Counted from the first letter of the stretch, positions 6,410-15,296 are shown. The stretch: DNA of 51,379 nt from an uncultured Eubacteriales bacterium (GCA_948512295.1 CAOQRA010000004.1:7836-59214); one strand, 5' to 3'. Notes: generated by a model not told the origin, from the letters alone. Program-made: numbers and translations.

Positions 6410-7030
6410 TTAAATATTATCGTAGTGACAATAGTCACAACATTCACAGCAATTACAGCAAGGACAGATATATATAATAGTGTAATATACTTTGCTGCTT
6501 TTACTGAACGCTGGTAGAACTTGTTGTTTTGAAATAACCTTGAATGAAAGTCTATCGGTATTTTCCAAGAAAGTCACATCATTTTTTGCAGTATTGTTTA
6601 AACCATATTTAAATGTTGCATAATGTGTTATTGCCTTGGTGGCTATCGGACTGATGACTTTTAATTGATACTCAATAACAATTTCTTCTCCAGCATATAA
6701 TTCAGGAAGAGTGAAGCCTTTTACAGGATGGTAACTAGGATGTGCGTTTCCGTTTATTTTGACGCTACCATCCACATATGCCGCACCGCTTGATTGTGCT
6801 ATGGTAAATAAAATATCCATGAGTTTGGCTGAAGATCTATTTGTTATAGTGGTCGTAACGCGAATATAATCTCCTACATTTACTGAAGTTTTGTCGGAAT
6901 GAATAGTTTTTGTAACTAAATATGACAAAATTTCGGTGGTTACCAAGTTGCTTTCGATGCGGTCCGAATAAGTTTCCCCATTAGGCATTATTGAGTTATA
7001 ACTTACATAAGATTTATTCGGTATTATCAT
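6410..7030 (-). CDS. DUF11-like repeat protein, apparent C-terminal frameshift
   Basis: 206 residues as sequenced, paralogous to the gene just upstream at 7046. Both open with a Y(N)xMPN segment, then a beta-sandwich repeat of the DUF11/conserved-repeat type (TSVNVGDYIRVTTTITNRSS, GAAYVDGSVKING, FTLPELYAGEEIVIEYQLKV). No signal peptide. The last ~30 residues read as an odd Cys-rich tail. In the +1 frame the same DNA encodes AKYITLLYISVLAVIAVNVV, then TIVTTIIFKKVH and a stop at 6397-6399: a normal membrane anchor. Removing one A from the AAAA run in TCAAAACAAC, near codon 180, would join the frames. Start supported by GGAGG. Function unknown. Confidence 0.7.
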   Translation of the reverse strand: MIIPNKSYVSYNSIMPNGETYSDRIESNLVTTEILSYLVTKTIHSDKTSVNVGDYIRVTTTITNRSSAKLMDILFTIAQSSGAAYVDGSVKINGNAHPSYHPVKGFTLPELYAGEEIVIEYQLKVISPIATKAITHYATFKYGLNNTAKNDVTFLENTDRLSFKVISKQQVLPAFSKSSKVYYTIIYICPCCNCCECCDYCHYDNI

Positions 7031-7045
7031 AGCCTACCTCCAATA

Positions 7046-7819
7046 CTAGTCAACAGTTACTTGAAAGCTTGTTGTTGTACTCTGGTTAGGCGATAAGTTT
7101 GCTACATTGTATCCAGTTTCAGGACGATATGCAGGCATTTTTGTTCCATCGACCGTAACGGAATTTTCTACAAAAGTTGTACCATTTGGAATATTGTCGG
7201 TAAAATAGATATTGTTAACATCGACATTGCCTTGATTGGTTATAGTTATGGTGTATGTTAACGTGTCACCTTTGGCGGCAAATGCTTTATCCACGCTTTT
7301 AACAACGCTTATCTTATCGGAAATAAGGTTTATAGTAACAGGATTAGTGTATTCTTTGTGAGATTTTTTATTTAATAAAGGTTCGTTTATGGTATATTGG
7401 AACTCGGACACGTCGACTATTGGATTTACAGTAGCTGGGTCATCGACCTTTAAATCGTATTCGATTGTCACAGTATCGCCAGTGTTTAAATTTGGAAGAT
7501 AGAAGCCGGATATCATGTCTTTGTTAGCTTGCACAACTCCATTTACTTTAACGCTGCCAGCCACGTAACTTGCGCCGTTAGGCGTTGGATTGGAAATAAA
7601 GGTATAGATTAATTGCGCTGCAGAGTTATTAGTAACTGTAACCTTATTGTGAACAACTTCTCCTGCTTTCACCATAGTTTTACTGGTTGTAAATTCTTTT
7701 AAAATGGCGTTAGATACATTTTCTGTATTTACGGTATTTCTTGACAACTCACCATGCGTTGCCCCCTCATTAGGTATCATTGCATTGTAAGTCACATTTG
7801 ATTGAACTGATATTTTCAT
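7046..7819 (-). CDS. DUF11-domain protein
   Basis: 257 residues with two tandem beta-sandwich repeats. The C-terminal one is the clearest: DKAFAAKGDTLTYTITITNQ, GNVDVNNIYFTDNIPNGTTF and VENSVTVDGTKM form the classic DUF11 signature. The N-terminal repeat (about 45-160) aligns with the downstream paralog. No signal peptide, membrane helix or sorting motif is visible, so export is unclear. DUF11 repeats are usually found in surface and spore-coat-like proteins. The start has AGGAG at 7830-7834, and the downstream paralog follows 15 bases later, so the two form an operon. Confidence 0.8.
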   Translation of the reverse strand: MKISVQSNVTYNAMIPNEGATHGELSRNTVNTENVSNAILKEFTTSKTMVKAGEVVHNKVTVTNNSAAQLIYTFISNPTPNGASYVAGSVKVNGVVQANKDMISGFYLPNLNTGDTVTIEYDLKVDDPATVNPIVDVSEFQYTINEPLLNKKSHKEYTNPVTINLISDKISVVKSVDKAFAAKGDTLTYTITITNQGNVDVNNIYFTDNIPNGTTFVENSVTVDGTKMPAYRPETGYNVANLSPNQSTTTSFQVTVD

Positions 7820-7843
7820 AAGTCTATACTCCTAAATAATAAT

Positions 7844-7886
7844 ACTACATATTCGGCCCTTGTGATGAGAGCGGAGTATGTAGTAA
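7844..7886 (-). promoter_or_regulatory. 5'-leader hairpin of DUF11 operon
   Basis: TACTACATA (7844-7852) pairs exactly with TATGTAGTA (7878-7886) across a 25-nt loop. It ends about ten bases before the Shine-Dalgarno of the DUF11 gene. It could stabilise the mRNA or modulate initiation; no known riboswitch core was recognised. The remaining gap to 8100 is AT-rich with no gene. Confidence 0.45.
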
Positions 7887-8113
7887 AACAGGATTGATTG
7901 TTAACTTTGAACTTATATTATGAAATTATTTATAAATGTTGCATTTAATTTAAAGTTACGGCACTTATTATTCTATTATAAAAATTCATTTGTTTGCATT
8001 TAACTTTTACTGTTGAGCGCTTGCTTATGATTTCATAACGATTGTATAAAACGAGTATATGTTTAAAAGCCAATTTTAACTTTTAATTTTATAATACAAA
8101 ATTAGAAAATCTG

Positions 8114-8183
8114 TGATATAATTTAATCAATAAGTTTAATTATGAAAAGTTTATTGTAAAAAATAAACGCAGCTGAAACTTAT
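8114..8183 (+). promoter_or_regulatory. extended -10 promoter and structured leader of HD gene
   Basis: TG-A-TATAAT (8114-8122) has extended -10 form, with no good -35. The ~130-nt leader that follows can fold into a nested hairpin: ATAAGTTT (8130-8137) with AAACTTAT (8176-8183), enclosing GTTTATT/AATAAAC (8149-8155/8162-8168). The match to any known riboswitch class was not apparent. Confidence 0.45.
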
Positions 8184-8261
8184 CAAAAGAATAATCTAAA
8201 AATGAAAATAAGCAGATAGTGAAGTGTGTTTATGAATGCAAGATTTTTTTAAGAGGTGAAT

Positions 8262-8822
8262 ATGAATTTGGTAGAAGAAATCAAGCAAGAAGTACTAAAA
8301 ATAAGTGAACAATTTGTTTTAGAAGCAGAAGATGGATATGATTTTTGGAATAACCACATAAAGTTTGTTGTAGCAGAAAGTTTATTATTGGCTGAAAATT
8401 ATGGAGCGGATAAAGAAATAGTCCAAATAGGCGCAATGCTTCATGACATAGCATTAATGAAAAAAGTTGGAACTAAAAAACAGCATAATTTGAACGGGGC
8501 AAAAATTGCAGAAGAGTTATTGACAAAACTTCAAGTCCCAAAAGATAAAATTCAAAAAATACTAGGTTGTATTTTACATCATAGTACAAGCAGGCATGCA
8601 AAAAATTTAGAAGAGTTATGTGTTGCGGACGCAGACATATTAGCGCATTTTGACAATATTCCAATGTGTTTTTATTCTGCTTTTAAGTTAAAAGATTTAT
8701 CATTGAATGATATAGATAAAATTAAAAGCTGGTTTGAAAGCGATTTTAATGACTTAAGTGATCAAACTAAAAAAGCTTTTCAAGAGAAATATCAGCAAAT
8801 AATGCAAATATTATTTAAATAA
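8262..8822 (+). CDS. HD-domain phosphohydrolase
   Basis: 186 residues. Metal ligands of the HD superfamily are in order: H32 (NNHIKFV), HD in AMLHDIALM (about 66-67), HH in CILHHSTS (about 106-107) and D in VADADILAHF (about 124-126). This is the small YedJ/YpgQ-like type, with substrate probably a (di)nucleotide or phosphoester; the specific substrate cannot be read. An alternative GTG at 8256 lies inside the Shine-Dalgarno AAGAGGTG, so ATG 8262 is the start. It is a single gene with a long leader. Confidence 0.88.
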   Translation: MNLVEEIKQEVLKISEQFVLEAEDGYDFWNNHIKFVVAESLLLAENYGADKEIVQIGAMLHDIALMKKVGTKKQHNLNGAKIAEELLTKLQVPKDKIQKILGCILHHSTSRHAKNLEELCVADADILAHFDNIPMCFYSAFKLKDLSLNDIDKIKSWFESDFNDLSDQTKKAFQEKYQQIMQILFK

Positions 8823-8901
8823 ATGATTGAACAAAAATTATTCTTTAAGATGGATTTTTTATTGTAAAATAACACAGATTGATCCATTCTTATATTTAAA
8901 A

Positions 8902-8934
8902 GCGTTTGCAAACGCAATTTGTCTGTGTTATACT
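8902..8934 (+). promoter_or_regulatory. palindromic operator over promoter of the permease gene
   Basis: GCGTTTGCAAACGC (8902-8915) is a perfect 14-bp palindrome. It covers a -35 (TTGCAA, 8906-8911) that is followed after 17 bp by TATACT (8929-8934). The layout suggests a repressor site. The half-sites recall LacI-family operators but the centre is GC rather than CG, so the regulator is unknown. Confidence 0.55.
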
Positions 8935-8961
8935 TATAAAGTCTACTAAAGGAAGAAAAAA

Positions 8962-10251
8962 ATGGTTGCTCCGTTAATTATAATTGGTATAACTCTTGTT
9001 GCAATGCTTCTATGTATTATCTTTGACATAAAAATTAAATTGGGTAAAGTAAGCATCCGAGTTTATTGGATTGTTTGTCTGATCGGCTCAATTGTGTGCA
9101 TTGCCTGTAAATTTATCTCGTCGCAGAGTCTAAAAAATGTGTTTGCGAGCTCTGAAAATATAAATCCGTTAAAAATTTTAGCTATATTTCTTTCTTGTAC
9201 AAGTTTATCGGTGTTGTTAGATAAAATTGGATTTTTTAAATATATTGCCGAGTTAGCACTCAAAAAAGCGAAATCAAACCAAACAAAATTGTTTTTTGTT
9301 TTCAGCTTTATAGTAATTATACTAACTATTTTTACATCAAACGACATTTTGATTTTAACATTCACTCCTTTCATTTGTTTTTTCACTAAGCGTGCAAAAA
9401 TCGATCCAACGCCATACATTGTCACTGAGTTTGTTATGGCAAACGCTTGGAGTATGTTCTTTTATATTGACAATCCAACCAATATATATCTTTGCTCCTA
9501 CTTTGGCATTAATTTTCTTGATTATACCTTAAAGATGTTCATACCTACATTGATTGCCGGCATTGTATCATTATTGATAGTATATTTTCTGTTTAGAAAA
9601 AAGCTGAAGCAAAAGATTGAGTTGGAAGATGAAGAAATTGTTAAGCCAAACAGTGCTCTTTTAGGTATAGCACTTGCAGGACTTGGTGTCATGGTGATTA
9701 TGATGGTAATTTGCCCGTATATTGGGCTTGACATTTGGTATATTCCGCTTGCTTGCGCGGTAGTCACATATTTTACAATGTTTATTTTTTTACTAGCCAC
9801 AAAACAGAAATTAAGCATTTTATGGCAATCATTTAAAAACTTGCCGTATGAGCTCATACCTTTTCTTTTATCAATGGCGATTATAGTTTCAGCCTTGCAA
9901 GATGTGGGATTTATAGAACTCTTTGCAAACTCGTTATCTGGACAACATTTCATAGTGATTGGCATTATTGCCTTTCTATTAGGCAATTTAATAAACAATA
10001 TTCCAATGTCAATGCTTTTTACAAGCGTCTTGGCCGGCATGCCATTTGTGTACAATAATATTTACGCTGTTATAATTGCGTCAAATCTATGCGCATTTTT
10101 AACTCCGATCGGCGCACTTGCGGGCATAATGTTTATGAAAATCCTTAAAGAAAATGACGTCAAATATGGACTCGCAAAATTCATGCTTTATGGCTTGATA
10201 GTTTCTATACCAGCATTACTTTTAAGTTTGTGTGGACTATTAATCTTTTAA
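8962..10251 (+). CDS. ArsB/NhaD/SLC13-type membrane permease
   Basis: 429 residues with about ten to twelve hydrophobic helices and the two-fold pseudo-symmetry of the ion transporter superfamily. First half: FTSNDILILTFTPFICFF, then FVMANAWSMFFYIDNPTNIY. Second half: LLGNLINNIPMSMLFTSVLA, then SNLCAFLTPIGALAGIMFM. The paired N/D-rich re-entrant loops are typical of ArsB and dicarboxylate/Na+ carriers. No arsenic genes lie nearby, so arsenite export is not supported; anion or organic acid transport is equally likely. Shine-Dalgarno AAAGGAAG precedes ATG 8962. It is a single-gene unit under the palindrome-covered promoter. Confidence 0.8.
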   Translation: MVAPLIIIGITLVAMLLCIIFDIKIKLGKVSIRVYWIVCLIGSIVCIACKFISSQSLKNVFASSENINPLKILAIFLSCTSLSVLLDKIGFFKYIAELALKKAKSNQTKLFFVFSFIVIILTIFTSNDILILTFTPFICFFTKRAKIDPTPYIVTEFVMANAWSMFFYIDNPTNIYLCSYFGINFLDYTLKMFIPTLIAGIVSLLIVYFLFRKKLKQKIELEDEEIVKPNSALLGIALAGLGVMVIMMVICPYIGLDIWYIPLACAVVTYFTMFIFLLATKQKLSILWQSFKNLPYELIPFLLSMAIIVSALQDVGFIELFANSLSGQHFIVIGIIAFLLGNLINNIPMSMLFTSVLAGMPFVYNNIYAVIIASNLCAFLTPIGALAGIMFMKILKENDVKYGLAKFMLYGLIVSIPALLLSLCGLLIF

Positions 10252-10504
10252 ATAATTGCTCAAAAAGAATAAGAAGGTGCGAGTTCTGAGAATTAATTTG
10301 CAACGTGGATTTTGTAATTTTTATTTGACAAAGAATGCAAAATTTTACATCATTAGGTCTATGAAACGACTTTTGAATGTGGGCAGCGGGCTAATCGAGC
10401 TTCCATTATTCATACATGTAATAATCTTTAAGTGAGAATTAATAAAGATGGAATAGTTACAATCAAACTGAAAAAGCCAAATGAATATTGATTTTAAATA
10501 AATA
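10252..10504. other. gene-free spacer
   Basis: No convincing gene. A 24-codon ATG frame (10361-10435) lacks a Shine-Dalgarno, and a short frame coding RINKDGIVTIKLKKPNEY (about 10434-10490) may be the tail of a decayed gene. Both are too short to call. Confidence 0.5.
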
Positions 10505-10530
10505 AAAAATCACCCAATCGGGTGATTTTT
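10505..10530. terminator. bidirectional terminator
   Basis: AAAAATCACCC (10505-10515) pairs exactly with GGGTGATTTTT (10520-10530), loop AATC. It serves the glycosyltransferase-like gene on the minus strand and can also stop transcripts from the permease. Confidence 0.85.
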
Positions 10531-10539
10531 AACGCTTAT

Positions 10540-12225
10540 TTACTTCTCAACTTCTGTAAAGCCAGAGTCAGTTGTTTTGTAATATTTGATTGAATTAGTA
10601 TTTACGTCATAAACTGCAATGTTATAATTAGTTGTATCCTTAAATTCAAACAAATATGAATTGCTGGTTGCAAGAGATCCAAAATTTGCATTGTTTGAAG
10701 TAAGTTTGTTAATTACAAATTTGGTTTCAGATGAATAATTGTTTGTTGCGTTTGATAGTGAAGTGCCCCAAATTCCTCCAACTTGTTCTGGATTTAAAGA
10801 GCCATAAGTCGTAGAGCCGTAACCAGTGCCGACAATCTCTTGATTAAAGAAGAAAATCAGTTCGGCTGCAATTGAAGAGTCAACATCTATAAGTCCAAGT
10901 TCTTCAAGATGTTCAGCCTTTACTGGGTCAGCAATAGTAGGGGAGCCTGGGTGACCTTTATAATAATACACATATTCATCGCCGTAATATGCCTTGGTGG
11001 CTGCTACATATTCGTCAAAGTTTATTTCGCTTGTGGTTTTTGTACCCATGAGCAACATTACTTTTTTATTTTCGGTAGCGGCTTTTTCAAAAATGTCATC
11101 GCTAAATTTATAAAGAGACTTTATATTTAATTTGCCTTGATCACCAAGTGCGTCTAATAAGCTTTTTAATGCAACGACTTCGATTTTGCCTTCATTTTTA
11201 AGTTGTGTAACTTGCTGAGCGAAGTCAGTATCTTTTGAATTGTTATACATGCTTGTAAGCACTACTTTGAGGTTAGGCTCTTCATTAAGCATACAAACCA
11301 CATATTCGCAGGATTGAACCGAAGTAAAAGGAAGTCCGTTTGTATCAAAAGATCCTGGGTTATTTTTGTTATATACACCCTGTTTAAAGTCTTTATATTC
11401 TGCTAACATTCTTTCATAAATTTCGCTTGCGTTTTCTCCACCAAAATTGCGATCATAGACATATTTTGAGGCTGTACCATCTGAAAGCAAGGTAACATCA
11501 TATTGAGAAGCTGGAATATGATTTGCGATGGTTGCTTGCATCCATACATAAGGATGATAGTCATTGACGTAGAGGTGAAATTTAGATTCTGGATTCATTT
11601 CATAAAGTTCGCCAACCCATTGGCTTGTCTTAATATACATTTGTCCTGCATCATTTAAAGTAGACATAGTACTTAGAGTTTCTAGAGGCATAAGATAGAC
11701 ATTTTTAGGCATAGCGTTATAGTTCCAAGCGGACCCGCGTTGAAGCCAAACAAAAGTTGGAATAGTATAGTTTTGCGTGTATTGCTGAAGATTGAGAGAG
11801 AAAAGTGTAACAGGCATAGTTGCTACAAGCGGTGCAATTACATATTCATCTGTGAATACTTTTGTTTCTAATTTTTTACTAGAAGCATGGTCGCCGTTAT
11901 AAACAATAACTTCAACTTGGTTTTTACCATAGCTTGCATCAAGCGTGGTTGTTCCTTTGGCAAGTTGAGTTGCATTTGTTATAGTAACTGAGTTGTCAAC
12001 ATGTCCATTGGACTTTATCACATTGATTACAACCTTATCAATTGGCTTATCAGTTTTCCAACCGACATTAATTTTTTGTTCTTTTTCAATTTGAACGGCA
12101 GTGGCTTCAGACAGTGTAACTGGCGAGCCTTTTTTAGACAAAGTAAGTCCAAGTATCAGTCCTACGATAAGTACGAGAAGTACTCCTCCCCCCGCAAGCC
12201 AATACCACATTTTTTTCTTATCCAT
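10540..12225 (-). CDS. membrane-anchored GT80-like (sialyltransferase-like) glycosyltransferase
   Basis: 561 residues: an N-terminal membrane anchor (WYWLAGGGVLLVLIVGLILG), an Ig-like linker (about 40-130), then a catalytic-looking region. YVNDYHPYVWMQA (about 220) resembles the Asp-bearing segment of GT80 sialyltransferases. LLSDGTASKYVYD (about 247) resembles their DDGSxEYV segment, and YYYKGHPGSP (about 427) matches the KGHPGG motif with the CMP-binding His. AELIFFF and GYGSTTYGSL fit the region after it. GT80 enzymes transfer sialic acid or KDO from CMP donors. No CMP-sugar genes are nearby, so donor and product are unknown. ATG 12225 has AAGGAGGG; longer upstream frames lack one. Confidence 0.6.
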   Translation of the reverse strand: MDKKKMWYWLAGGGVLLVLIVGLILGLTLSKKGSPVTLSEATAVQIEKEQKINVGWKTDKPIDKVVINVIKSNGHVDNSVTITNATQLAKGTTTLDASYGKNQVEVIVYNGDHASSKKLETKVFTDEYVIAPLVATMPVTLFSLNLQQYTQNYTIPTFVWLQRGSAWNYNAMPKNVYLMPLETLSTMSTLNDAGQMYIKTSQWVGELYEMNPESKFHLYVNDYHPYVWMQATIANHIPASQYDVTLLSDGTASKYVYDRNFGGENASEIYERMLAEYKDFKQGVYNKNNPGSFDTNGLPFTSVQSCEYVVCMLNEEPNLKVVLTSMYNNSKDTDFAQQVTQLKNEGKIEVVALKSLLDALGDQGKLNIKSLYKFSDDIFEKAATENKKVMLLMGTKTTSEINFDEYVAATKAYYGDEYVYYYKGHPGSPTIADPVKAEHLEELGLIDVDSSIAAELIFFFNQEIVGTGYGSTTYGSLNPEQVGGIWGTSLSNATNNYSSETKFVINKLTSNNANFGSLATSNSYLFEFKDTTNYNIAVYDVNTNSIKYYKTTDSGFTEVEK

Positions 12226-12330
12226 AATATCCCTCCTTAATATATTTTTAGTATAACAGATTAAACAAAAATAAGTCAAATAAAAATGGAAATTGAATCA
12301 TTTCTCTTTTGTTATGCATACATTTCTAAT

Positions 12331-13611
12331 ATGGTTTATTTTATAGGTATAGGCGGGGTGAGCATGTCCGCACTCGCTCATTTTTATCGTGCGCAGGGCT
12401 TGCAGGTGGCTGGCAGTGATGCCACTGAAAGCGAAATTACAAAAAAATTACACTCTTGTGGAATAAATGTTTATCAGCAAAATTTGCAAGCAGTGGAAAG
12501 TGCAGATTTGATTGTCTATAGCTCTGCCATACACGAGGACAATGTCGAGCTTAAGCATGCAAGAGAAATAGGCAAACGCATAATATCTCGTGGAGAAGCC
12601 TTAGGAAATCTTGCACTCGGTTATGAAAAAGTCATAGCCGTGGCTGGTGCACATGGTAAAACCACAACTACGGCATTGATAGCAAAAATATTTACGGTTG
12701 CAGGGCTGAACCCGACTGTGCATATTGGCGGCAATTTAAGTGAAGAGGAAAGCAATTTTATAATTGGCGGACGTGAGTTTTTTATAACGGAAGCGTGTGA
12801 ATATACTGATAACTTTCTTTATCTTCATCCGCACATGGGGGTTGTTTTAAATGTCGAGGCGGAACACTTAGATTACTTTGGCACTTTCGAAAGGGTGCAA
12901 AGTTCTTTTCGTAAGTTTTTAAGGCAGAGCGAAAACATAATAGCTCCGTTTGAATACTCGTTCCAAAAAAGAATTTATACATATAAAAATTATCATGAGG
13001 ATAAAAATGGTTTAAGTTTTGACTGTTTTAAAGCGGGAGAGTTTTATATATCCATTAAATCAACACTTCATGGCTTGCACAATGTTAAAAATATTTTAAC
13101 AGCAATTGAGGTTGCAGAGTTTTACGGCGTAAAGAAAGAAATTATTTCACTTGCCATTGCGAACTTTAAAGGAGTTAAACGTAGATTTGAAAAAAGACCT
13201 TTTAAAAACGGCTCAACGCTAATATTTGACTATGCACATCATCCCAAAGAGCTGGAGAAAACAATCACCATTGTAAGAAAACTTTGTAAGGGCAAGTTGA
13301 TAGTTGTATTTCAGCCTCATACGTATTCTCGTACAAAAGCATTTTTTGAAGATTTTATTAAAGTGCTGATGGCGGATAGGATAATAATTTTCAAAACTTA
13401 CTCCGCGCGTGAAGAATATGATGAGGCGGGTGACGCCTATACCTTATATAATAGTTTATTGAGTATGGGACGAAATGCTGTGTATAGCGAGGATTACCAC
13501 TTATTGAAAACGCTAACGGATTTAAATAGCGATGACATAGTGTTAGTGCTGGGTGCGGGCGACTTTTATGACAAGTGCAGCGAAGCAGAAAACTTCGCAT
13601 TGCTGCGTTAA
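12331..13611 (+). CDS. murC: UDP-N-acetylmuramate--L-alanine ligase (MurC)
   Basis: Cytoplasmic peptidoglycan ligase that adds L-Ala to UDP-MurNAc using ATP. 426 residues: Rossmann start MVYFIGIGGVSMSALAHFYR, P-loop AGAHGKTTTT (about 107), EACEYTDNFL, NVEAEHLDYFG, DYAHHPKEL and QPHTYSRTKAFF, all in MurC order. The start at 12331 places the GIGG motif as in other MurC proteins. An in-frame ATG at 12286 would add 15 residues, and neither has a clear Shine-Dalgarno, so the exact start is uncertain. TATAAC at about 12252 may be its -10. It is divergent from the GT80-like gene and convergent with glyS. Confidence 0.92.
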   Translation: MVYFIGIGGVSMSALAHFYRAQGLQVAGSDATESEITKKLHSCGINVYQQNLQAVESADLIVYSSAIHEDNVELKHAREIGKRIISRGEALGNLALGYEKVIAVAGAHGKTTTTALIAKIFTVAGLNPTVHIGGNLSEEESNFIIGGREFFITEACEYTDNFLYLHPHMGVVLNVEAEHLDYFGTFERVQSSFRKFLRQSENIIAPFEYSFQKRIYTYKNYHEDKNGLSFDCFKAGEFYISIKSTLHGLHNVKNILTAIEVAEFYGVKKEIISLAIANFKGVKRRFEKRPFKNGSTLIFDYAHHPKELEKTITIVRKLCKGKLIVVFQPHTYSRTKAFFEDFIKVLMADRIIIFKTYSAREEYDEAGDAYTLYNSLLSMGRNAVYSEDYHLLKTLTDLNSDDIVLVLGAGDFYDKCSEAENFALLR

Positions 13612-13724
13612 CTGAAAGACTTTCAATGCGGTCATTTAGTGAGTACTAAACTCCCTTTTGAAACTCTTTCGAGCCTTGCACTGCTCGTTTTCTGCCTCGC
13701 TGATTATTGCTTATTTAACCAATT

Positions 13725-15101
13725 TTAATTAAATTTAATTCTTTTGTCAATGTATGGGATAAGTTCGTCGATTGAAAGTCGGATTTGCTCCATAGTGTCG
13801 CGGTCGCGAATTGTCACGGTATTGTTTTCAAGCGTGTCAAAGTCGATTGTCACGCAGAAAGGCGTTCCGATTTCGTCCTCGCGACGATAGCGTTTGCCGA
13901 TTGAGCCCGCCTCGTCATATTCGCAACGGAACTCTTTTGACAGCATTGCGTAAACCTCTTTTGCCTTGTCAGATAAATTCTTTTGAAGAGGTAGTACTGC
14001 CACCTTGAAAGGAGCAATTGCAGGGTGGAAGTGCATTACCACGCGAGTTTCACCATTTTCCAAAGTTTCCTCGTCATACGCCTCGCAAAGCACGGCAAGA
14101 GTTAATCTGTCAGCGCCGATTGAATATTCGATGACATTTGGAATATATTTTTCGTTCGTAATAGGATCGAGGTAGGTCATAGGTTTACCGCTATACTCTT
14201 GATGACGCGATAAGTCCCAAGTGGAGCGGTGATGAATACCGTTAAGCTCCTCCCAGCCAATAGGGAATAGATATTGTATGTCACAAGCAGCTTTTGCGTA
14301 GTGTGCTAGTTTTTCATGGTCGTGAAATCGGAAGTGGTCTGGCTTGAAACCAAGGTCAAGTACAAATTGTAGTGCTTTTTGCTTGTATGTGTCATAAAGA
14401 GCCATCGCATCGTCCTCTTTACAAAAGTTTTGAAGTTCCATTTGTTCAAACTCGATTGTGCGGAAGATGAAGTTTCCCGGTGTGATTTCGTTGCGGAAAG
14501 CTTTTCCTATTTGAGCGATAGAGAATGGCACTTTTGCACGCATGCTGCGTTGCACGTTTAAAAAGTTGACAAACTCGCCTTGAGCGGTTTCTGGACGTAG
14601 ATATACTACATCTTTTTCTCCCTCAACTGTTCCGCGAGAGGTTTCGAACATAAGTTTAAATTGACGAATAGGGGACCAGTTGAAATTTCCGCAGTGTGGG
14701 CATTTAATTTTGTTGTCTGCAATGTACGCTTCCATTTCCTCATTCGTCATTGCCTCGGCAGACACTTTGCCTTTTGAATGTTCTTCAATTAGGTTGTCAG
14801 CACGGAAGCGTTGTTTGCAAGATTTGCAATCCATCTTAGGGTCAGAAAAGCTTGCAGTGTGTCCACTTGCGTCCCAAACGCGAGGATTCATGAGTATTGC
14901 CGCATCAACGCCATACACATTTGACTGCTCTTGGACAAAGCGTTTCCACCATGCATGTTTTATATTATTTTTGAGTTCTACGCCGACAGGACCATAGTCC
15001 CAAGTGTTACCCATGCCGCCATAGATGTCGCTTCCTGGGAAGATAAGCCCGCGTGCCTTACAAAGATTGACAATCTTGTCAAGATTTTTTAACATTTCCA
15101 T
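13725..15101 (-). CDS. glyS: glycyl-tRNA synthetase, dimeric (alpha2) type
   Basis: Class II synthetase charging tRNA-Gly. 458 residues begin with the typical KIVNLCKARGLIFPGSDIYG and GMGNTWDYGPVGVELKNNIK. A zinc-binding insertion CKSCKQRF...CPHCGNF (about 90-145) is present. Motif 2 FRNEITPGNFIFRTIEFEQME and the C-terminal anticodon domain (PFKVAVLPLQKNLSDKAKEV) are intact. This is the single-chain archaeal/eukaryal-like form found in many Bacillota, not the GlyQ/GlyS tetramer. Shine-Dalgarno AAGGAGGT lies just upstream. Expression is controlled by the T-box leader at 15150-15290, which should respond to uncharged tRNA-Gly. Confidence 0.96.
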   Translation of the reverse strand: MEMLKNLDKIVNLCKARGLIFPGSDIYGGMGNTWDYGPVGVELKNNIKHAWWKRFVQEQSNVYGVDAAILMNPRVWDASGHTASFSDPKMDCKSCKQRFRADNLIEEHSKGKVSAEAMTNEEMEAYIADNKIKCPHCGNFNWSPIRQFKLMFETSRGTVEGEKDVVYLRPETAQGEFVNFLNVQRSMRAKVPFSIAQIGKAFRNEITPGNFIFRTIEFEQMELQNFCKEDDAMALYDTYKQKALQFVLDLGFKPDHFRFHDHEKLAHYAKAACDIQYLFPIGWEELNGIHHRSTWDLSRHQEYSGKPMTYLDPITNEKYIPNVIEYSIGADRLTLAVLCEAYDEETLENGETRVVMHFHPAIAPFKVAVLPLQKNLSDKAKEVYAMLSKEFRCEYDEAGSIGKRYRREDEIGTPFCVTIDFDTLENNTVTIRDRDTMEQIRLSIDELIPYIDKRIKFN

Positions 15102-15149
15102 AATTTTTACCTCCTTTTTATGTCAAAATGTCAATTTTTTGACTTTGAG

Positions 15150-15290
15150 CAATAAAAAACGCCCCAAGCCTTAAAGCCTAGGGGCGAGAATAACCCGCTG
15201 TTCCACCCTAATTCGTGAAAATCACCTTCATTATAGTCTTTACGCCGACCTCGCGTCAAGCTCCGGAGTTGCCAATTCCGTCATCACTTT
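15150..15290 (-). promoter_or_regulatory. T-box riboswitch of glyS
   Basis: The T-box sequence AGGGTGGAACAGCGGG is at 15194-15209 (minus strand). It is followed by a terminator stem CGCCCC/GGGGCG (15160-15186) and a TTTTTT run. The leader is short for a T-box; a candidate Gly specifier GGC lies at 15271-15273, but I could not fully fold stem I, so the specifier is tentative. Uncharged tRNA-Gly should favour the antiterminator and allow glyS transcription. Confidence 0.9.
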
Positions 15291-15296
15291 GAGTAT

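Noticed and set aside
6410..6480. Cys-rich, metallothionein-like C-terminus of a DUF11 protein
   Set aside because: The +1 frame of the same DNA encodes a convincing membrane helix and stop, so the Cys tail is best explained as out-of-frame reading.
9063..10055. Antisense frames of 120 and 177 codons within the permease gene
   Set aside because: They lie opposite a well-supported membrane protein gene and show no family motifs or start signals.
10361..10435. 24-codon frame after the permease
   Set aside because: No ribosome site and only a weak promoter; too short to support.
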